From: Balanoglossus misakiensis
Taxonomy: Eukaryota > Hemichordata
DNA length: 64,000 nt
Reading direction: 5' to 3'
Assembly (NCBI GenBank): GCA_040954595.2
Contig: CM082577.2
Coordinates: 8,928,001-8,992,000, forward strand
Shown: positions 62,391 to 64,000 of the stretch, in pieces
Layout: every line of letters starts with the position of its first letter
How positions within the stretch are numbered: position 1 is the stretch's first letter
Translations under genes and position numbers: made by a program
Notes under the pieces: generated by a model
Database searches by the model: none
What the model saw: only the letters and a program-made list of their open reading frames with translations
What the model was told of the DNA's origin: nothing

Positions 62391-64000
62391 CTTTTGATCA
62401 AAAAGAAATAAACCAGAATAAGTTTCTTCTCATGGATGAAAAATATACTGTAAAACACTTTATTTTAGCGAGCAATAAATTTTCGCGAAATACGCTAGAG
62501 CCAAAATAGCGTGAAAATAAAAAGTCGCGTACATTTTTTTTTGAAGATACCTATGCAGTGAATGAAATAAGAGAACGCGAAAATTAATACTCGCGAAACA
62601 GTGGCCTCTCTCGATATCGCGAAAAATTTCAACTCGCGAAAATAAAGTGTTTTACAGCACAACAGATGTAACACACAAATTCTGGTTAAACCCATGACCC
62701 TTTAAGTTAAAAATAAATGTAAAACCTGTCACTGAAAATAAAAAAGACAATTCAAATGTAACAGAAAAGGAGTGATACTTTCAGGATGAGTGATGAAAAA
62801 TAAAATTACATGACAAACACAGACAAATACATGCATTGTCATCACAAACAAAACATGTGCAAAAGTTACATGCATGAAATGTAAACCACGATTCCATAAC
62901 CTGCGGATGATTATTATTAATCCCCTGTAAAAAGTGCGCTTTAGTTTGTGAATGGTAAAACTCTTCATGCAACGTGTACGCGCGAGTCAAAAACAATGAC
63001 CATGCAAAGAGAAGGGTTATACATAATGTCCAGTTTGAAACCATTCCCAATGATAATCATTGCAAGCTCTGTATCTACAGCTGCAGTTTGCCACATTTAG
63101 GTTTTCCTTGAAAAATACCCGTTTTAACTATTATCGACAGATGTCGTTATAACGACTGACTATACTTTTTCTATAAGAACTGAAAGACTAGCATGTTTGC
63201 TTTTTGTCACACTGAGTTAAAATGGGTTTAGGCGTGTCTGTGTACCAGGTCTGCAGAAAGAGAAAGACAGACAACTTAGCAGAATGGACCTCATCCAGAG
63301 CTTGTAAAAACTGGGAATGAAAACATACTGAACAGTACACACAAAGAGTGCATATTAAGAATGGTGCTTCAACATGCGAACGATCATCTTATAGGGGACG
63401 ATGTACACTTATAGAAGCAACATGGATGTGAAAGGAATCTTACTGTTTCCATGGTAAAAGCTTGGTTTCCATGGTAAATGGTCTTCACGCAAATGAGTTG
63501 AATGCCAGTTTGAGTACAAAGCTATGTATGCAATTGGTGCAGGGGAAGCAATATCCTTTGATGAAAGACGATTTACTCCTAAGTTTGATTTGTTCACAGA
63601 GGTTAGCTTTTCCAATTGAAAAGTCAGAAATCAGAGTTCAAACGAGGTCATCAGAGTGGTCCAGATGCTTGCAATCACCCAATCCTGTCACACTTGTCCA
63701 TTGTATGTTCCAGTTGTCTCCGTAGACTCAAGAAACGTGTGTTCATTGAAGTGACATCAGAAAAAATGTAAATTGATAAGAAGTGCCTCATAGTTGTTAG
63801 CTCCTTATTTTTTATAAAGGCACTTTGACAAAAAATCCTTTCAGTGGTTCTTTGGGTCTCTCTTTTTGCGAGAATCGCCATCCTTCTTACTTTTCTTTCT
63901 TTTGGCGTCTTCTTTTTTAGAGACACCACTGTTTGGCTTTGCACTACCATCCTTGTTTGCGTCATTCTTTTTGTCGTCAGCATCTTTTCCGTTTTTCTCC
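62118..64000 (-). CDS. CCDC154: 3' part of a second CCDC154-like gene (runs off the window)
   Basis: Two exons match, in order and orientation, the two alternative last exons of the complete gene. A lysine-rich exon ends in a stop at 63841, and a coil plus GKPPP acidic exon ends in a stop at 62118. The upstream exons lie beyond base 64000, so the length and integrity of this copy are unknown. It is a tandem paralogue or, less likely, a 3'-only duplicated fragment. The tails have diverged strongly in length and composition while the coil starts are conserved, as expected for an old duplication under selection on the coil. Confidence 0.7.
62448..62657. repeat. 210-bp MITE with CTGTAAAACACTTTATTTT ends
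   Basis: CTGTAAAACACTTTATTTTA at the left pairs with the complement AATAAAGTGTTTTACAG at the right. The interior is studded with TCGCGAAA and TTCGCGA motifs. It has no coding frame. This type of TCGCGA-rich foldback is familiar from many marine invertebrate genomes. It lies in the upstream paralogue, 58 bp before its distal last exon. Confidence 0.75.
63445..63478 (+). promoter_or_regulatory. Twin RFX X-box-like sites, 20-bp spacing
   Basis: GTTTCCATGGTAAA occurs at 63445-63458 and again at 63465-63478, exactly 20 bp apart. Each differs from the GTTNCCATGGNAAC palindrome at the last base only. It lies between the two alternative last exons of the upstream paralogue. Confidence 0.4.
63841..64000 (-). 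CDS. CCDC154: Lysine-rich last exon of the upstream paralogue (partial)
   Basis: In the frame with gag at 63999-63997 the exon reads EKNGKDADDKKNDANKDG, then SAKPNSGVSKKEDAKR, then a Lys/Arg run ending KKRDPKNH and stop at 63841-63843. It corresponds to the 49619-49771 exon in position and composition but has a longer tail; its coiled-coil start lies beyond the window edge. A shifted frame on the same strand starting near 63983 is a shadow. Confidence 0.65.
   Translation of the reverse strand, partial: EKNGKDADDKKNDANKDGSAKPNSGVSKKEDAKRKKSKKDGDSRKKRDPKNH

Overview
This window comes from an animal nuclear genome. It has AT-rich, gene-poor DNA, GT-AG introns, AATAAA signals, microsatellites and many short inverted-repeat (MITE-like) elements. 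The style of the repeats and the two recognisable gene families suggest a marine invertebrate deuterostome, with an acorn worm or amphioxus most plausible. The species itself cannot be read from the sequence.

Layout. From 1 to about 9.1 kb there is no gene. A 1.05-kb DNA transposon at 1518-2562 has perfect 41-bp terminal inverted repeats, and a palindromic MITE follows at about 2.9-3.2 kb. A single-exon minus-strand gene at 9258-10070 encodes a 270-residue acidic protein that I recognise as PERCC1-like. It has an AATAAA signal 105 bp after the stop and CCAAT boxes upstream. From 10.4 to 47.2 kb there is a gene desert of about 37 kb with no supportable coding sequence; it holds repeats and some candidate regulatory motifs. 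From 60458 down to 47355 a minus-strand gene with 18 shared coding exons encodes a long coiled-coil protein that I recognise as CCDC154-like. All reading phases agree across the exons. It includes microexons of 27, 12 and 21 nt and two alternative last exons, one ending in a lysine-rich tail (49619-49771) and one in an acidic, proline-rich tail (47355-47846). From 62118 to the right edge lies the 3' end of a second, tandem copy of the same gene, with the same pair of alternative last exons.

Meaning. From memory, PERCC1 and CCDC154 are close neighbours on human 16p13.3, on either side of CLCN7. Finding both within 51 kb here points to an ancient linkage. The desert between them would then be the natural place to look for regulatory DNA of the PERCC1-like gene. 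The CCDC154-like gene also carries four copies of one MITE family. One copy directly abuts a splice acceptor, one is 36 bp from another acceptor, and one lies just after a stop codon. The family carries RFX X-box-like palindromes. No CRISPR array, rRNA, tRNA or viral gene was seen.
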